A stretch of DNA of 64,000 bases from Phlebotomus papatasi (GCF_024763615.1 NC_077222.1:67270001-67334000), one strand, 5' to 3'. Shown: positions 12,084 to 25,330, numbered from the stretch's first letter. The notes: generated by a model not told the origin, from the sequence alone. Translations and numbers: made by a program.

Positions 12084-12611
12084 CAACATGTGTAAACTGT
12101 GGCTGAGATTTTAAGGAATATATGGAACTCATCTAACAATTTTAATACAAGTTCGTAACTGATTAAAATTGATTTTACCCAGTTTAGAGTTTGTTCAGAT
12201 AGTTTGTAAAAAAATTTATATACAAAGTACATAAAGAGAAAAAGGTATAACTTTGCTAAATGTTGGAATACGTGAGCTTAAAATCTTCCTTCATCATAAG
12301 TTGGACTGCTTATAAATTTTAATCATCCAAAGGTAGAGCGCACGATTTATTTTACGTGTATTAATTCAAGTGACAATTGATTCCATCAACCTATATCCTT
12401 TATTATTGTGGCACCCGTTCGAAACTTTACCCATAGATGGGTGCTGAAGTTGCTGGAAATATTTCTATTGAGACAAATCTATCATACTTCAAAGGCTGAA
12501 CATCAGAATTTGCGGATAGTTCACTTCAACAGCTTTGCAAGAAATGGAGCACCATAAAATGTTTCTCTATCTTTTGAAATTTGTTCTGCAGATGAGCCTC
12601 TATATAAAGTA

Positions 12612-12864
12612 CACTGAGAAAAAGACGGGGGTGCGATTGACTTTTATTCCTCATAACTTTAACACTTTTTAGGTGTAAAAATATATCAACATTTTTTAAT
12701 GTTAATTTTACACATTTTTAAGGGTAAAATTAACATGAAAAAGGGTAACTTTAACCCCTAATACACCTAAAAGCATAATATTTACACCGATTTCGGATCA
12801 AAACTGCAGGGTAAAATAAACATTTCCGGAATGTTATTTTAACTTTTTCAGATTTCTCTCAGTG
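12612..12864. mobile_element. MITE with CACTGAGA termini, 253 bp
   Basis: The left end CACTGAGAAAAA and right end TTTCTCTCAGTG are inverted copies, flanked by TA at 12610-12611 and 12865-12866. The interior contains many GGTGTAAA/TTTTACAC words that pair with one another. No coding frame. Elements with this terminal text are common in insect genomes. Confidence 0.75.
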
Positions 12865-12866
12865 TA

Positions 12867-15640
12867 TGTGCAAACATTAATTTATTGAATATTTCGCCTT
12901 AAGGATTTCTCTTACCCTAACCCAAATTTTAAACAAGTTTGCCCTATATTATTTTACTAGTCGAAGTCAAGTAACTGTTTGAGTGTCTGCTATGAATGAA
13001 TAGTAATATAATCGGAAGCGGTTTATATGAAGACATTTTATATAAAATTGATAAAGTTCCGAAGAAAACCACAAGGAAGTCTTATATGAACATTATACTG
13101 AAAACATCCCCCACCCCCCAGGTTGCAGGTTAATAATTCTAAATCGAAAATAATGTTTGTGCCCAGTATACAAAATAAATTACATAAAAACTCTCATAAT
13201 GAAAGGATTTTTATAAACAATTCCTAAAATTAAATCCACTGTGTACAAACCATAAAAACTCAAATATACTACCCAACCCAATTATTTCATTACCGAACCC
13301 ACTGAACCTATCTTTTTTTTATAAAAGCTTTGTTCAGATAAAAAAAAAGCAAAATTTCAATGGTATTCTAAAATCTGACATCAATAAATACCATCACCAG
13401 TAAAATGGTTTCATTATGACCGTTTATGTGTTGGTTCGCATTAAAAATAAATCCTTTTCCCTAAAAGCTTCATAAAGCAAGGTAAAAGGTACTAATTGGT
13501 GCATTTTTATTCAGAGAATGGCGCAATTAAAAATACACAGCTCTTCAAATAGGAATATTCATAAAATCGAAAAGTAATCGTAGATATTAATGGTTTTAAT
13601 TGGAGGAGGGTTAATTTGAGGAAAGAAATGCTTGAGTGTAAATAAATGAAAACTTAATAGTTTCTCCGTAATTATTGTCCAATTAAGGTGCAATTGAATG
13701 TCGTAAAAGATTCATGAGTGGAGAGTTTTGGGTCATCAAAGTGCAATATTGTCCTAAAATGCCGGTTATGTTGCTGTGTTTAATATCTAGTGTAGAAGAT
13801 TTAGTCGAGGGGTGACTGGAAATCGCATGCGCTGTCCGGGGGTTGCTTTCCAGTGGCACCAATACTGATGAGGATTGTTCCAGAGGGGACACGAAAGTGA
13901 GTGTGAAGGAAAGGCATTGAAAGAAAATTGTGTTGAAGCAACGAGTGTTTTTCACTCAAATCATCAGTTGTCTCGGTGCTTCACGCCAAATCGGTCGCAA
14001 GTTCCAAAAGCCGGAGGAGCTTTTAACTTTTGAGCTATATACCCTCCCTTAACAAGTTGTAGCTTGATTTATGTGTGTGTCTCTGTGTCACATCTCAAGT
14101 TCTACTTCAACTTCTCATGTGATATACGTTGAAGAATTATCTGAAAACTTTTTGGGCGGGAGCTTTAGGGTACCGCTGTGGTGTAATTAGAGGGTAATCC
14201 AAGTCACTGAATCAACGTGCAAAAGAAGTGAAATAGTAGTTCTCAAAAGGCAAAGACATCAAAAGAGGATCCTTCGTATCAAGGGAGTTGCTCTACGAAG
14301 AAAATACGATACACTATGTATGGATTTAATCAAGCACCCAGATTCATGCCTTAGATAGCACTAAATCACATCTCGTTAATATTAATTAAGTTGTTTCCCA
14401 AAATCACGCAGACAAGCGTCTCAAATGGGCAAAATCCTCAAATTTGAGTGTTCAAAGTTCATGAAGAAAATTATTTCTTTTTGCAATAACACTGAAAAAA
14501 TTTGATGAGACAGGCCTCTTGAGATAATACTTCAAGTCCAATTATACTTTATTGTGAGGTACATTTTCCATTTTTGCAAGAATGAAGCTTCCACATGTTG
14601 TGCTGTGAATACCAAAAAATTTCTCCTTTCATTTCCCTGCATTATTCACGTGCTGTACGATATTTATGGGGTATTACCTCATGTGATGGGATAAGGCTGT
14701 AAGGGTAGGAAAATCTCCATCTATCCCACCTCCCCATGACTGAAAAAAGGGAAATCCCAGAGGAGAAAAAAAGCTCTAAATAAAATTATCAACTTCTCTT
14801 CCAGAGAGATTTCTAGCAAAATCAGCAAAAATCCACACGTTACAAATTCATTGAACTGGAAGAAATGACGAAAAGGACCTTATTTCTTTTCCTCTTTCTC
14901 ATCTTCATCTTCGTATTGTACCAAAAACTCTGGTTAAGTCAAACGCCTCCAATACCCCAATCCAACCTCCCCTCCATGGAGAAAAAAACAGAAAGTCCAA
15001 AGGAAAATGTGCACACATATTTTTTTATTGCCGAACTTTTCTTTAATTCAAACTCTCGATTCGGGTTGAAAATTGAATAAAGTGGGTTTGAGTGAGTCTC
15101 AAGAGCTAGATGATCACAAGATGTTGGAAGAACGCCGAGTAAAAAAAGCTTCAAGATTTTTTTCTTTGATGTTGATTGGAAGTTTCGCGTTTGAGAAGAG
15201 CTTTTGGGTAGGATGAGAAAAGGCATCCCATCTCAGCCTTATGTATTGGGTTATTGGGTGGATAAATTTAAGCCGGGCGTAGGACGGGTAAAGTCAAAAA
15301 TATACTGTGCCAATGTCACATGTGAGGAGGATAAATGGTGGATTTTCTCCGCATGGAAAAGTTCTGGTGAAGAAAAAGCTTTTAAGCAATGGCAGCAAAA
15401 CTTGGCCAAATGCTCAGATTTTGATCAAAATTTTAATTTTACATAGACGTTTTATTATTATTATTCCTATTTTTTTTTTAAGATCCTAAGTACTAGGCAC
15501 CATATTGGTCTAGACTTAAAGTTTAATCAAGTTTAAAATTTGACTTTGAATTTTTGACTTAAGCTTATCAAAACAGAAAGTTCAGTAAAACAAAGATGCC
15601 ATAAAAGAAATTGGAAATTAAACCCTTTACAGGACAGGGT
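12867..15640. other. Mostly unique non-coding DNA
   Basis: No exon or repeat can be supported. The part 13700-14300 is less AT-rich and contains the candidate core promoter described separately. Short frames at 14865-15490 overlap and lack motifs. Confidence 0.45.
13964..13999 (+). promoter_or_regulatory. Candidate Inr + DPE core promoter, TSS near 13967
   Basis: An insect-type initiator TCAGTT puts +1 at 13967, and GGTCG begins exactly at +28, matching the DPE consensus RGWYV at the required spacing. There is no TATA box. It lies 6.2 kb upstream of the signal-peptide exon on the same strand and could start a non-coding first exon. A match this good is expected a few times by chance in 64 kb. 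Confidence 0.25.
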
Positions 15641-15649
15641 TAAACAGCC

Positions 15650-16203
15650 GAGTATAACATGGATTTCAGACTGTTGGGTTAGTCTAATTCCCCAAGGCCT
15701 CGAATTTTTAAATAATAAGCGATTTCAATGGATTTGCTTTTCTAAATATAATAGATCATTTGCCTTTAATATGAAATCTGAAGCCATTTTCTCTAAATAT
15801 ATTGTTTTACTAGAAATTAGAGAAGCCTTCAAAATAAAGGTTTAGCCCAGTTTTCGAAGATCTTAAGAAGAATAGAATTTAATAGATCATACGTTTCTAA
15901 TATTCCAATCCTACACAAAATTTTTCAAAAAATCTTACCTTAGAAAAAATTACAGAAGTTAAGTTATATGGTTAAGCCTTAAGTCTGAAGCCCATAAAGC
16001 GGTCTTCAGACTAGAGGCTAAACCCAGTTCCCGAAGGTCTCAAAATCTTAAATAGCGAGCAATTTTATTCTTTTTGATAGCCTAATAGATTATTTGTCTT
16101 TAATAATCTAATCCTCAGGTAGATTTTTCCAAAAAATCGTGAATGATAAAAAATTAGAGCAGTTAAGCCATATGGTTAAGCCTCCGGTCTGAAGCCCGTA
16201 TAA
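15650..16203. repeat. Cluster of MITE-like repeats with GGTCTTCAGAC ends
   Basis: The clearest copy is 15999-16203: left GCGGTCTTCAGACTAGAGG, right CCTCCGGTCTGAAGCCCGTA, which are inverted versions of one another. A shared interior includes CTAATAGAT, TAATCCTCAGG and AAAAAATC. Partial copies lie immediately left (about 15835-15996 and 15650-15830), giving a head-to-tail cluster. A further copy is at 18747-18954. Confidence 0.65.
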
Positions 16204-18746
16204 GGTTTAGCAACATGGCATAACTTTCATAATTTAATTTGTAATTTTTTTATTTGAGAAAATTATGAGTTAGAATGATCGTATTATAACAAGTTATATC
16301 ATCTTTTAACTGTTGAAATTCAGTTTTTTTGCGTTTCAATCAATTTTTTGCAAAATGGAAGATACTGAAATGAGGATGATAGGTTAATTTTTGACATATG
16401 GTATAATGATTTCAAAATCTAATTTGATAATTCTTTTAATTTTCACAATATTTTTTTTTATTTTTCATAAATTTATGAATGATAATATTTTCTTTACTTT
16501 TTTATTGGTAATAAATACAGTCCGTAAATTGAAATTTCGAAGTTTCAGCACTGATATTTACCTCAAAATTCAAGGGAAGAATGCTATATTTTGATAATCC
16601 TTATAGGATATTTTAATGAGCTGTTGAAAATATATTATATCGAATGATAAATTAATGTATTTATACAATTTACATATATTATTTATTTTTGATTGAATTT
16701 CGTCTATTCGAAATTTTCAACTTCTTTTAGAAAAATTATCATTGAAATATAGGGGTATATTTATATTTCTGAAACAATTCTTTTATAATCAATTCTCGAA
16801 ATTTTCCAATAAAAAATAAACAAAAAATAAATCTTAACACTTGAATTTATAAGTAATGCGTGTAAATCCTCCATCATCTTAGGAACACTTTATGAATTGG
16901 TGGGCAGAATTTGAACTTGTAACAATTTCGGCCAGAAATTTTTACAAGTTTGTAATCGGTAAGTTAACCTAAACTGATATATTCCTAAAAGAAAACAAAA
17001 CGTTGGTCTAAAGTCGTAAAATCTCTGTTATTTAAAAAAAAAATTAGGAAATTTCCAATTTTCAAAAATTTCCAATTTACAATATAGCTTCTCCAGCTAA
17101 CTAGAAAGACGTGTTGCAGGATAAAAGCCCTTCTTGTTGCAAAAGTATGTTTCGGTGTGGATTTTACAGTGTCACGCCATCTAGAGCATTCACAAAATAT
17201 TGTGGGGGATAAACAATATATTGGTGAGCATGGGGACAAAACAGTGAATATATATTGATGAATTACATGGAGGTCACTGCGTTTCATTAATCTTCTCATG
17301 TGTAATCCCCCCATATCCCCCTTAGTCAGGGTACCGTGGAGAGGAAAAACAGCGGCTGGGAGCTTTTGGGTGAAAAATCACTTATCATTGCGTTTATCAC
17401 ACACACAAAATGGGCCAGTGTCTCTCTGGAGGGATCTCTCGGTGATGTCATGGGGATAGGGAAGTCAGGGTGGTTAAGGGCTGAGCATCACTGAAGAAAA
17501 TTCAATAACCTCCAGTGGTTGGATTTTGGTTTGACAGGGAATTAATTTTTATTTCATGCTCCATAGTCCTGCAGAGCCACATTATAGGAAGGATCCTCTT
17601 CCAATGATGGCTTTATTCTTTCGTCAGTTTGTCCTTTCCCTCCAAGACACCCCTGATATGCCTTCTTCGTACCATCCACTGTGAAATTGACAAAATGTCT
17701 CCAAGGGTGGGGATATTCTGCTCCAGCCACCCAAGAAAACCTCTTCAATGGGGGTAATCTTCTTCTAAATCCTTTGCCTGACTGGCCTTAGCACAAAATA
17801 GGCCAACATTCCGCATTCCCATATCCCTCCTACAACTCTCCTTCACATACTAGCACCCAAAATTGTGTCGAGGGACATTTCATCAACTTTCAAGCAATTT
17901 ACCCATCCTCCCACTCGTCCACCCTTGTTACTTTTATATCGTAATCGTCTCGTTAACATTTTATCCCTTCACCCTCACGGATGCTTCGGCGATGATGATG
18001 GATTTCAACATTCTCAATTTTCCCCATTCCTGCCTTAGTACTTGGCATCCGCGACCTGGCCAAAAATTGAAAGTCGCTATAGCTCATATATTTTTCAAAA
18101 CTGCTTTTGGCACAAAACTAATACAGAAAATTGCATTATATTCTGAATGAGAATATTCCTTCTTCATGCTTTTTTGGCCAAGATGTTATTTTTTTTGATG
18201 CAGCAAAAATTGATAATGCAACCCATGAGAAAACTTTGAAACTAAATTCCGCTTTCAACAAACTCAAAGTTTTAAATTTGAAATAGTTTATTGACTGTAA
18301 ATATTTATTAAGTTCATATACTGATCTTTCAATATGAACTTTGTCAATTGTCCTTGGTTCAGGTTTTGTAAATTTTATTTTTTCTACTTGTCAGTATCAC
18401 ATTAGTCTAGTGAATTAATTTAAAGTTAAAATAAGGTTGAGATAATAATTCACAGCAACCTAATTAACATTAAGATTAGTGTTACTAAATTACTATCAAA
18501 TGACCGTAGTTTGAGTCACCTTGATAGATAAAAATAAAATGGACACAATTTTCATATCCGGATTTCAAGGAACTGAGGAATGAAACTTTCCTTTAACTAA
18601 TTCTAAATTTTTGGAGTAGCCAGGTTATCTTTCTGTTAGATATAAAGTTGTATGTAATTATAATAGGTAGATTGTATACGATCATGAAATGGAAACCCGT
18701 TTAAAGAATTGTACGATCAATATGCTCGAAAGGCCGCAATTCACGC
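16204..18746. other. Non-coding stretch, no gene recognised
   Basis: 16210-16980 is very AT-rich. 17100-18050 is more balanced and free of recognised repeats, and could contain regulatory DNA, but no motif cluster is compelling. Open frames at 16985-17314 and 17554-17748 (minus) show no domain. Confidence 0.4.
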
Positions 18747-18954
18747 TATAGCGGTCTTCAGACTAGAGGTTTAGCAGTACTCGAATGTTTCAAAAACCCA
18801 AATATCAAACAATTTTACTAATTTTCCAGAATCTAATAGATCTTGTTAGAAATAATCCGATCCTAAGTTATTTTTTTTTCAAAATATCTTAATTGATAAG
18901 AAATTACAATAGTTAAGTCATATGTCTAAATTTTTGATCTGAAGCCCGTATAAG
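18747..18954. repeat. MITE-like repeat, GGTCTTCAGAC family
   Basis: The left end GCGGTCTTCAGACTAGAGG matches the copy at 15999. The right end GATCTGAAGCCCGTATAAG matches the copy ending at 16203. Interior words (AATCTAATAGATC, AATCCGATCCTAAG) align in order. About 208 bp, non-coding. Confidence 0.7.
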
Positions 18955-20211
18955 TTGACGAGGGCCACACAGAGTATCTAATCAGAAACAGATTATTAAG
19001 GTTTTATGCTACAGCATATTTAACATTTAATGCTCAGTAAAAAATGATATTTTGGTAAGTAGTGAAATATTATTGGCAAAGATAAAACTAAAAGGCTATA
19101 AACCATTTTTTTTATTGGCCAAGAACGTTTTTCCCTTTCATAAAATTAAGTGACAATATTTCAAAACATTGAATTATATTTCTCAATAAATTCATTGATG
19201 AAAATTCTAATTTTCTATATTCTCTGACATAAGTTTCTGAATTGAAATATGATAAAGGATTTTCGTATTGGATTATAATTTTCAATTCAATCTTATAACT
19301 TTGTCACTTTTTCGTATTTTTCCATCGCCAGCTTAATGTTGTAACCAACCTCAGGAACAAATTGGTTTTTTCTTAAAACATATTATGGATTATAATCTTA
19401 GATAACTCTTTACGAGAATATCACATAACCTTAATATTTTAAATGTTAGATGTACAGCATAAGAATCGTCCCTGAGTTTTGCAAACTTACTCCATTTATT
19501 TTCTGGATTTTAACGCAGTAGAGATGGAATAGTGAAAATTGGATTCCAGCTGAATTAATACCAATGTCCGCCCACAAGATTCATTATTGCTCTGTGACCT
19601 CAAGCCAAGGCATCTCCTACCACAATTGGTGCATAATGAAAATTCCGTGAGGATGACTGCAATATATTTTTGCATACAAAATAGCCAAAGTTTTATTATT
19701 TATTCGCGAACTATAGTGTTGTGGATTTTTTTGCTAGTCTAGTTGGAAGGGGTTGAAAAATTGGGGCGGAAAACATATTTTTCCTGTACACTAGTATTCC
19801 TCACCCATTTTCTCTGTGTAAAACCTTGCAGCAATTTAATTACAGAGACACACAGAAAAGATAAAAAGTGGATAGAGAATGGAATTTCAGAGACAATCGG
19901 CATTGATTTGCCAGTGAAAAACTTCAAGCGTAGTACAATACCTAATTAAAATCGTGAAGTGACTAACAATTGAACTGTACAAGTGCTTGTCTTCAATTTT
20001 CTCAATAAACTGGTGCAAAGAGAGAAAATTTAGCTTGGGAAAATTGTTATATTAAAACTTTTCGATGGGTGGTGCTTGTTAAATTACAGAAAAACAATTT
20101 ACAATCAACAAGTTCATTAAGCCGATGTTGGATGGAGTGAAAGTGGAGTGAACCCCCGCATTTTGGATACAGCAGGGTCGGCCTACGGTGTGTGTGTGAC
20201 AAACGACAGTC
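18955..20211 (+). other. Region upstream of the signal-peptide exon; 5'UTR may lie in its right part
   Basis: No coding frame. The last ~150 bp before the ATG at 20212 are less AT-rich and end ACAGTCATGG, a fair insect start context. I cannot tell whether the exon's 5' edge is a TSS or a splice acceptor; one possible acceptor is the TTACAG near 20085. Confidence 0.35.
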
Positions 20212-20290
20212 ATGGCGAAAAATTACTCCAACTCCGCGATGATGATGCACCTGTTGATACTCCTGGCCACCGGTATTGACTTATGCCTCG
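20212..20290 (+). CDS. IgSF adhesion protein (klingon/lachesin-like), signal-peptide exon
   Basis: The ATG at 20212 opens 26 codons plus one base and stops at a donor GTAGGT (20291). The peptide has a short polar start (MAKNYSNSA), a hydrophobic core (MMMHLLILLATGI) and a small-residue end (LCLG), as expected of a secretory signal peptide. The phase-1 junction G|GT joins in frame to the acceptor at 41026, giving LCLG-GGAISHASG. Family knowledge: insect klingon- and lachesin-like proteins are surface, often GPI-linked, Ig-domain adhesion molecules of the nervous system, with the signal peptide on its own exon. Seen: signal peptide, donor, phase match. Inferred: that the two exons belong together across 20.7 kb. 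Exon identification from one short exon is moderately secure. Confidence 0.65.
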
Positions 20291-20986
20291 GTAGGTACAA
20301 CTTACCCATACAATTCATTGCACAACCCTCTTGCCGCAGATTTTCGTGCGGAAAATGGTGACATAGAGGACAAAACGAACGTCCTCTGAAACTATCAATA
20401 GCGCATGGAAACTATAGGTCCTTGTCCTCAGCAGAAAATTATTCAACCCACAACTTCAAAGGACTTTCAACCTCCCACTAACCCAGAAATAGTTGTACCA
20501 TTGTATTGTCCTCAAGGGTCGTTGGACCCCAGAGGGTGATGATTTTGCAGAGAAATTTATGATTAAGTTTCATACATTATACTATTTGCAATATAGAAAA
20601 TGGTTCAGTTTATTGCTTGAACTATATAGAGGGTAAATAGGAAGCAATATATGAATAATTATATGATTTAGGATTACAGGGGGAATTCTTATTCCTCAAA
20701 ATGTACGAGTAAAACAAATAAATTAACTTCCTTTTTATAAATCTATAAACTTTTGAGGGTATATGAACCCCTTTGAATTCACTGAATTAGTTAAATTTTA
20801 TTACTCTTCTGTATGATAATATACTATGCGGTAGTATATCAGGGTATATTATACTTATTGGGTCAAAAAGTGGTATCTACTGGTAAAAAAATATTAGATT
20901 AAAAGCGACATTCAACAAAAAAGCTTGTATTATAAACAATAGTCAGCCACAACAAAATGTGCTGAATTTGAAACTGAGTATAAAAA

Positions 20987-21055
20987 AGGGGTGGCAAAGC
21001 GTCCCAGGCTTTGCGAAATGCTTGAACTCGTGACTTAGATGCTATACCTCAAAAG
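20987..21055 (+). repeat. ~66-bp repeat, left partner of an inverted pair
   Basis: It contains GGTGGCAAAGCGTCCCAGGC followed by TTTGCGAAATGCTTGA. The same text is inverted at 25331-25396, 4.3 kb away, continuing on both through a GATGCTATACCT/GACGCCATACCT segment. It may be one end of a transposon whose middle has been overrun by other repeats, or two separate copies. Confidence 0.6.
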
Positions 21056-21059
21056 TACT

Positions 21060-21360
21060 TTCGCATCATTTACCGGTTACCGGTACACAACTGATTTTAA
21101 TCGATTCATAAATCAGTAAATAGATTCTACAAAATAGTTTAAAGAGTAATAAAAATTATATTCGAACAAAAATTACTTATCGGTAAGTGACCGATTCACA
21201 ACAGATTTGAACCGATTAATAAATCACTCAAAATATTTCCCAAAATACATCTAGGAATTATTTAATTGAATTTTGTATAAAAATTATTTATAGGTTATGA
21301 ACCGGTTCATTATCAATTCATAACTGATTAGAACCGGTTCAGTTTTATAGAAAATTCCAA
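21060..21360. repeat. ACCGGTT / CGATTCATAAATCAG repeat
   Basis: Degenerate repeats of ACCGGTT(A/C) and GATTNATAAATCA/CATAACTGATTAG words occur three to four times. Similar text (CGGTAATGAACCGGTTAAGT) appears in the repeats near 63545 and 63870, so this is part of a dispersed family. Confidence 0.45.
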
Positions 21361-24315
21361 GACCTTTCCGACGAGCCCAAACATGATCCCATTCGCTTGA
21401 TAAATGCGCTCTCTAGTGTCTTTTTAACCTTTGACCTTGAAGAACCGTTATTAGGAATGATTCAACGGTATTTTCATCTAAGGACGAAATGTCCGCCTGG
21501 ATAATCTCTAAAATCGATGCAAATTTGTATTGTTACGTTATTATACTCAATTCAATACATTTTCGTTATATTTTAACTCAATATATTAAACTAAATTTCA
21601 TATTCAGCGCGGGTATTCAGCTAAATCTAAAATTCAACGTGATATTCTAAACTCATATTAGGGGAAAGTGTCCATGATTTGCATAGTCTCAAGCTTTATA
21701 ATGACTAAATTTTTCCTATGTTTTTCAATTAATATGATTCATCGCACCCATATGTTAGAAACTAGGGGAAAATGTCCAGTTTTTAAAATACTTTGCGGAG
21801 TCATATTTATTTGGAAACGTAAGAAAAATTTAATCATTATGAAGCTTGGGACCGTGCAAAGCATGGGCAGTTTCGCTTACACATATTCAGCGCAAAAAAA
21901 AATGAGCTGAATTTAATATTCATTACAAAATATTGCTGCACTAAATTGTAAGTTCATCTGCAATGTTTATGGAGTTAAATCAGTTTTCGTCCTCTCAAAG
22001 CTGTAAAACAAACATACATGTTTCCATAAAATATTGATTGGATTGGAAAATATTACTTTTTGCAGTCTGTCTATCTATTACGTTACTGATCAGGAAATGT
22101 TATTAAATATTTTAAATATTCGTTTACCATGCTTGACTTTTTGTGCTTTTTATTTGAAATTAAATTGTCAGCAGTGTTGTATTTCTATAACTAAGGTAGG
22201 ACTACAAATTACACATAATTTTCCAACGAAACTATCAAAACAAAATTGTAAGTTAGTTGTTGTTTAGAAAGTTTGCCGGAATTAATGCTTTATAATCCGA
22301 TTCTTTAGAAAAACATTTGACTCTGTATATAGTGTCTGAACTTAGGTTGAGATTTAGGTCAAATCAAGTGCATCCGTTTTCCTCTTGGCAATATGCAACT
22401 TCTGCTTTTCAAGCTTCTTAAATCTTAGCAATGCCTTCAAATTTCCTAAACTCGATCTCACTGTTGCAACGCTGGGGTCGAAGGCGAAAGTTGAGTGTAG
22501 ACAGGAAGGAAATCTTGCAATCAATATTGCTGCAGACACAGCACTTCTTGATCAATATAGTCTGAGGTCAATTTGCAAATTATTGAGATAGACAGTGGGG
22601 ATTGGGGGACGAAAAGATTGTATTCTATGGCGATTGTCTCAAAGTTTGCACATTTCTCTCAAGAAACCTCTATAGTTTTCTTCCCATTATCTGTTTCACT
22701 GACTTTCATTAAACTTTCACCCAATTTTCCTCAAGACTTAATGGACTCGTGATACCCGGTCTTATGGAGAAGAATGGGCTTGTGGGATTCAAATGAATTT
22801 ATTCAGCGAGATTGTTGTGGAATTTCATGAGAAAGCTTTAGTGGTGTGGGATGAATTTGCATTGAAGTATCCTACAACAGGAATATATAGTCTGGAGTAT
22901 GTCCAATTCATGGCATTCAAAAAACAATATTGAAACTCAGTCAGAGACACTGATCTCAAATCCCAAATCTGAAGAAATGGGGAATAGGTCAGCAATACTA
23001 AAAGTGGACGTCAATCATTCGATAATCACCACTTTCTGAGCGATTTCTGCACATTCGCCGCATTAGATAACAGCAAAATGATCCGAAGGAAAAAATTCAA
23101 TAGTCAAGAGAAAGAGTCTTGTCACGTACTTTCTTGGAGTTCATCGTTCAAAATGTTCCAACTTGGGTGTATGTATGGGTTGGACTTTTATTAAAAATGA
23201 TTGAACCAACACTCCTTAAACATAAGAGCTCTTCCCTCATTTATATTGCGTCGGTGTGTGAAAGCGGAAGACTAAAAGTGCCCATAAATCCTCTGTCAGC
23301 TATTAAATAGAGGTTTTCTGCACCACAAGTGAAATAATAGCCCAGAGTCACCATGTATGTGACAATAAAAAAGTGCATTCTCCACCAAATGCTTTAATTC
23401 TGCACAAATTTTTCCTCAATTTATGAGCGAGGTGGCAGACGGCTACTACTACCCTCAGTTCAGAGGTCACTAGGGGTGGAAAAACTTTTCCCGATAAAAC
23501 ATTTTCGTGGGAGAGAGCTTGTGAAAAAAAAAGAGAAAAAATCAGTGTGAATCAAAACTTGTTTTTCACACAAACTATTTGTTCAGTTTACTCAATACGT
23601 GTACAATTTTGTACTCAAAACCGCTATTCAGCACCTATTTTTTGCGCTGAATTTGATTATCAGCACGAAATATTGTGGTAAATTTAGAATTTTCACATTT
23701 TGTAGAATATTCAGCTTAATTCAGCTTAACTGAAACTAAGTATTCAGCGCTTTTATTTCCAACGAACATTCGAGAAAAAGTGCCTGTAATTGAACTTAAA
23801 ACACTTTTTTATTTGTTATTATATTTTGCGAATAATATTTTAAAGCTTTTATTCATAAAGGGATTTCATGGGTCACCAAGACTAAAAAATAGAATATTTC
23901 TACATTCTTCTATTTAAACTATTCTATTCTGAAATTTTCAATAACTTTTTACTGCTCGAACTCCACAGTGGAAGTAGTATATAATAAGTCCTCGAATTTT
24001 TCACCCCAAAAATTTCCACCTTCCACCTTTATCAACAAATCTTCGTGTTTGGGAGTTTTCTGGGAAATGTCGTCATGCTGTTTGGATGTTCATCTGGTCG
24101 GTCATTCCATCTAATCCATCTGGCTGCCGCTAGCCCTAAAGGCCAAACAGTTACAGATAGAGACTTGGGACCTTTGCGAGATACTTTCCTTCTACTAGTC
24201 CATTTTTCCCTCACTCTTCCCGCCATAACCATGTTTTTGGGTGTACTCGAAAACTCGTCATACGATTTTTTTTCATTTTTGGGTACATTTTAGAGGTTAC
24301 CTAGACAGACCATCA

Positions 24316-24561
24316 TCATCATCATTTTCAACCGCTTATCCCTATTGGGACCGCGAGCCCATGACATCCAATTGCATCCATGGCAGCCCACGGGTATCGA
24401 TCCTCCTCCACTTCAGGAAGATATTCAGGTTCTATCCCAAGGCGCTCCAAGGCAAGATTCTGAATTTGATAAAGCCACCTTGTCCTAGGTCTGCTTTGAG
24501 GTCGACGCCTTCTCACAATGGCTTGCATAACTTCCCTGGGGAATCTAGGCAGACGATTCAT
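24316..24561 (-). pseudogene. 5'-truncated non-LTR retrotransposon, C-terminal RT-ORF fragment and (GAT)n tail
   Basis: On the minus strand a ~77-codon frame ends just before a GATGATGATGATG tail at 24316-24330. The protein contains RRRRPQSRPRTRWLYQIQNL and then a conserved tryptophan (DRYPWAAM). This resembles the basic GRPxxRW and DRxxWR C-terminal block found after the reverse transcriptase domain of several LINE groups. The catalytic domain is absent, so it is a dead-on-arrival 5'-truncated copy. The trinucleotide tail suggests an RTE- or CR1-type element, but the clade is uncertain. Confidence 0.6.
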
Positions 24562-24811
24562 TTATATACGAAAATACTGTTACATCTGTTTTCATGGTCA
24601 AAGGTTAAAATGGCTGTAGAGAGTGCATATCAACCATATGAGGTCATGTTTGAGCTCTTTGAAAGGGTCCTGGAACTGGAATTTCTAACAAGACCGAACC
24701 GGTTCCAATCAGTAATGTAATAAGTAATGTTCATCTGAAAATCAACTGTACTGTATGACTCCTAAGATATTTTGGGCGATCTTTTTAATGATTCAATCGG
24801 TTAAATAAATC

Positions 24812-25128
24812 GGGTCCCGGTTAAAATCCCGAAAGCCAAAATCCCGAAATCCAAAATCCCAAATGGACCAAAATCCCGAAAGCCAAAATTTCGAATTCTT
24901 AAAATTGTTATAGCTACTCCAACGATTGCACCCGCGCTTTCTGGAGGCAAAGGGAAATCTTCTGTGTCTTGGAAAATTATTCTAAACATTTTCCCCCATA
25001 AAATTTCATCCCTTTGAGGATTTTGAACATTCGGGATTTTGGCTTTCGGGATTATAGCCTTTTCGGGATTTTGGCGTTCGGGATTTTGGCTTTCGGGATT
25101 TTGGCATTCGGGATTTCGGTTGCCACCG
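24812..25128 (+). mobile_element. Foldback-type MITE, copy B, with 8-bp TSD
   Basis: The left end is GGGTCCCGGTTAAAATCCCG and the right end is TTGCCACCG. Both arms are built from variants of a 15-bp unit (CCAAAATCCCGAAAG) in opposite orientations around a ~130-bp core, which includes CACCCGCGCTTTCTGGAGGC and TCTTCTGTGTCTTGG. An exact 8-bp duplication AATAAATC flanks it (24804-24811, 25129-25136). Non-coding. Confidence 0.9.
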
Positions 25129-25330
25129 AATAAATCAAATGTGAGTTGGTGAACGGTAAATTACGACGTAAGTAATATAGCGTTTTTTGATTAATATACG
25201 TTTTTCGATAAAAATAAGGGTTCAAATTTCGTATTCCAAATGATAAAGAGTAGGGTGTCAATAGGTCCTGACCGTCCTGACACGAGTTCTTAAAGTGTCA
25301 ATAGGTGTTCCTTTCACCCTATATGAAATT

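Noticed and set aside
24241..24720. 159-codon plus-strand open frame
   Set aside because: It is antisense to the LINE fragment at 24316-24561, whose minus-strand reading shows the family motifs.
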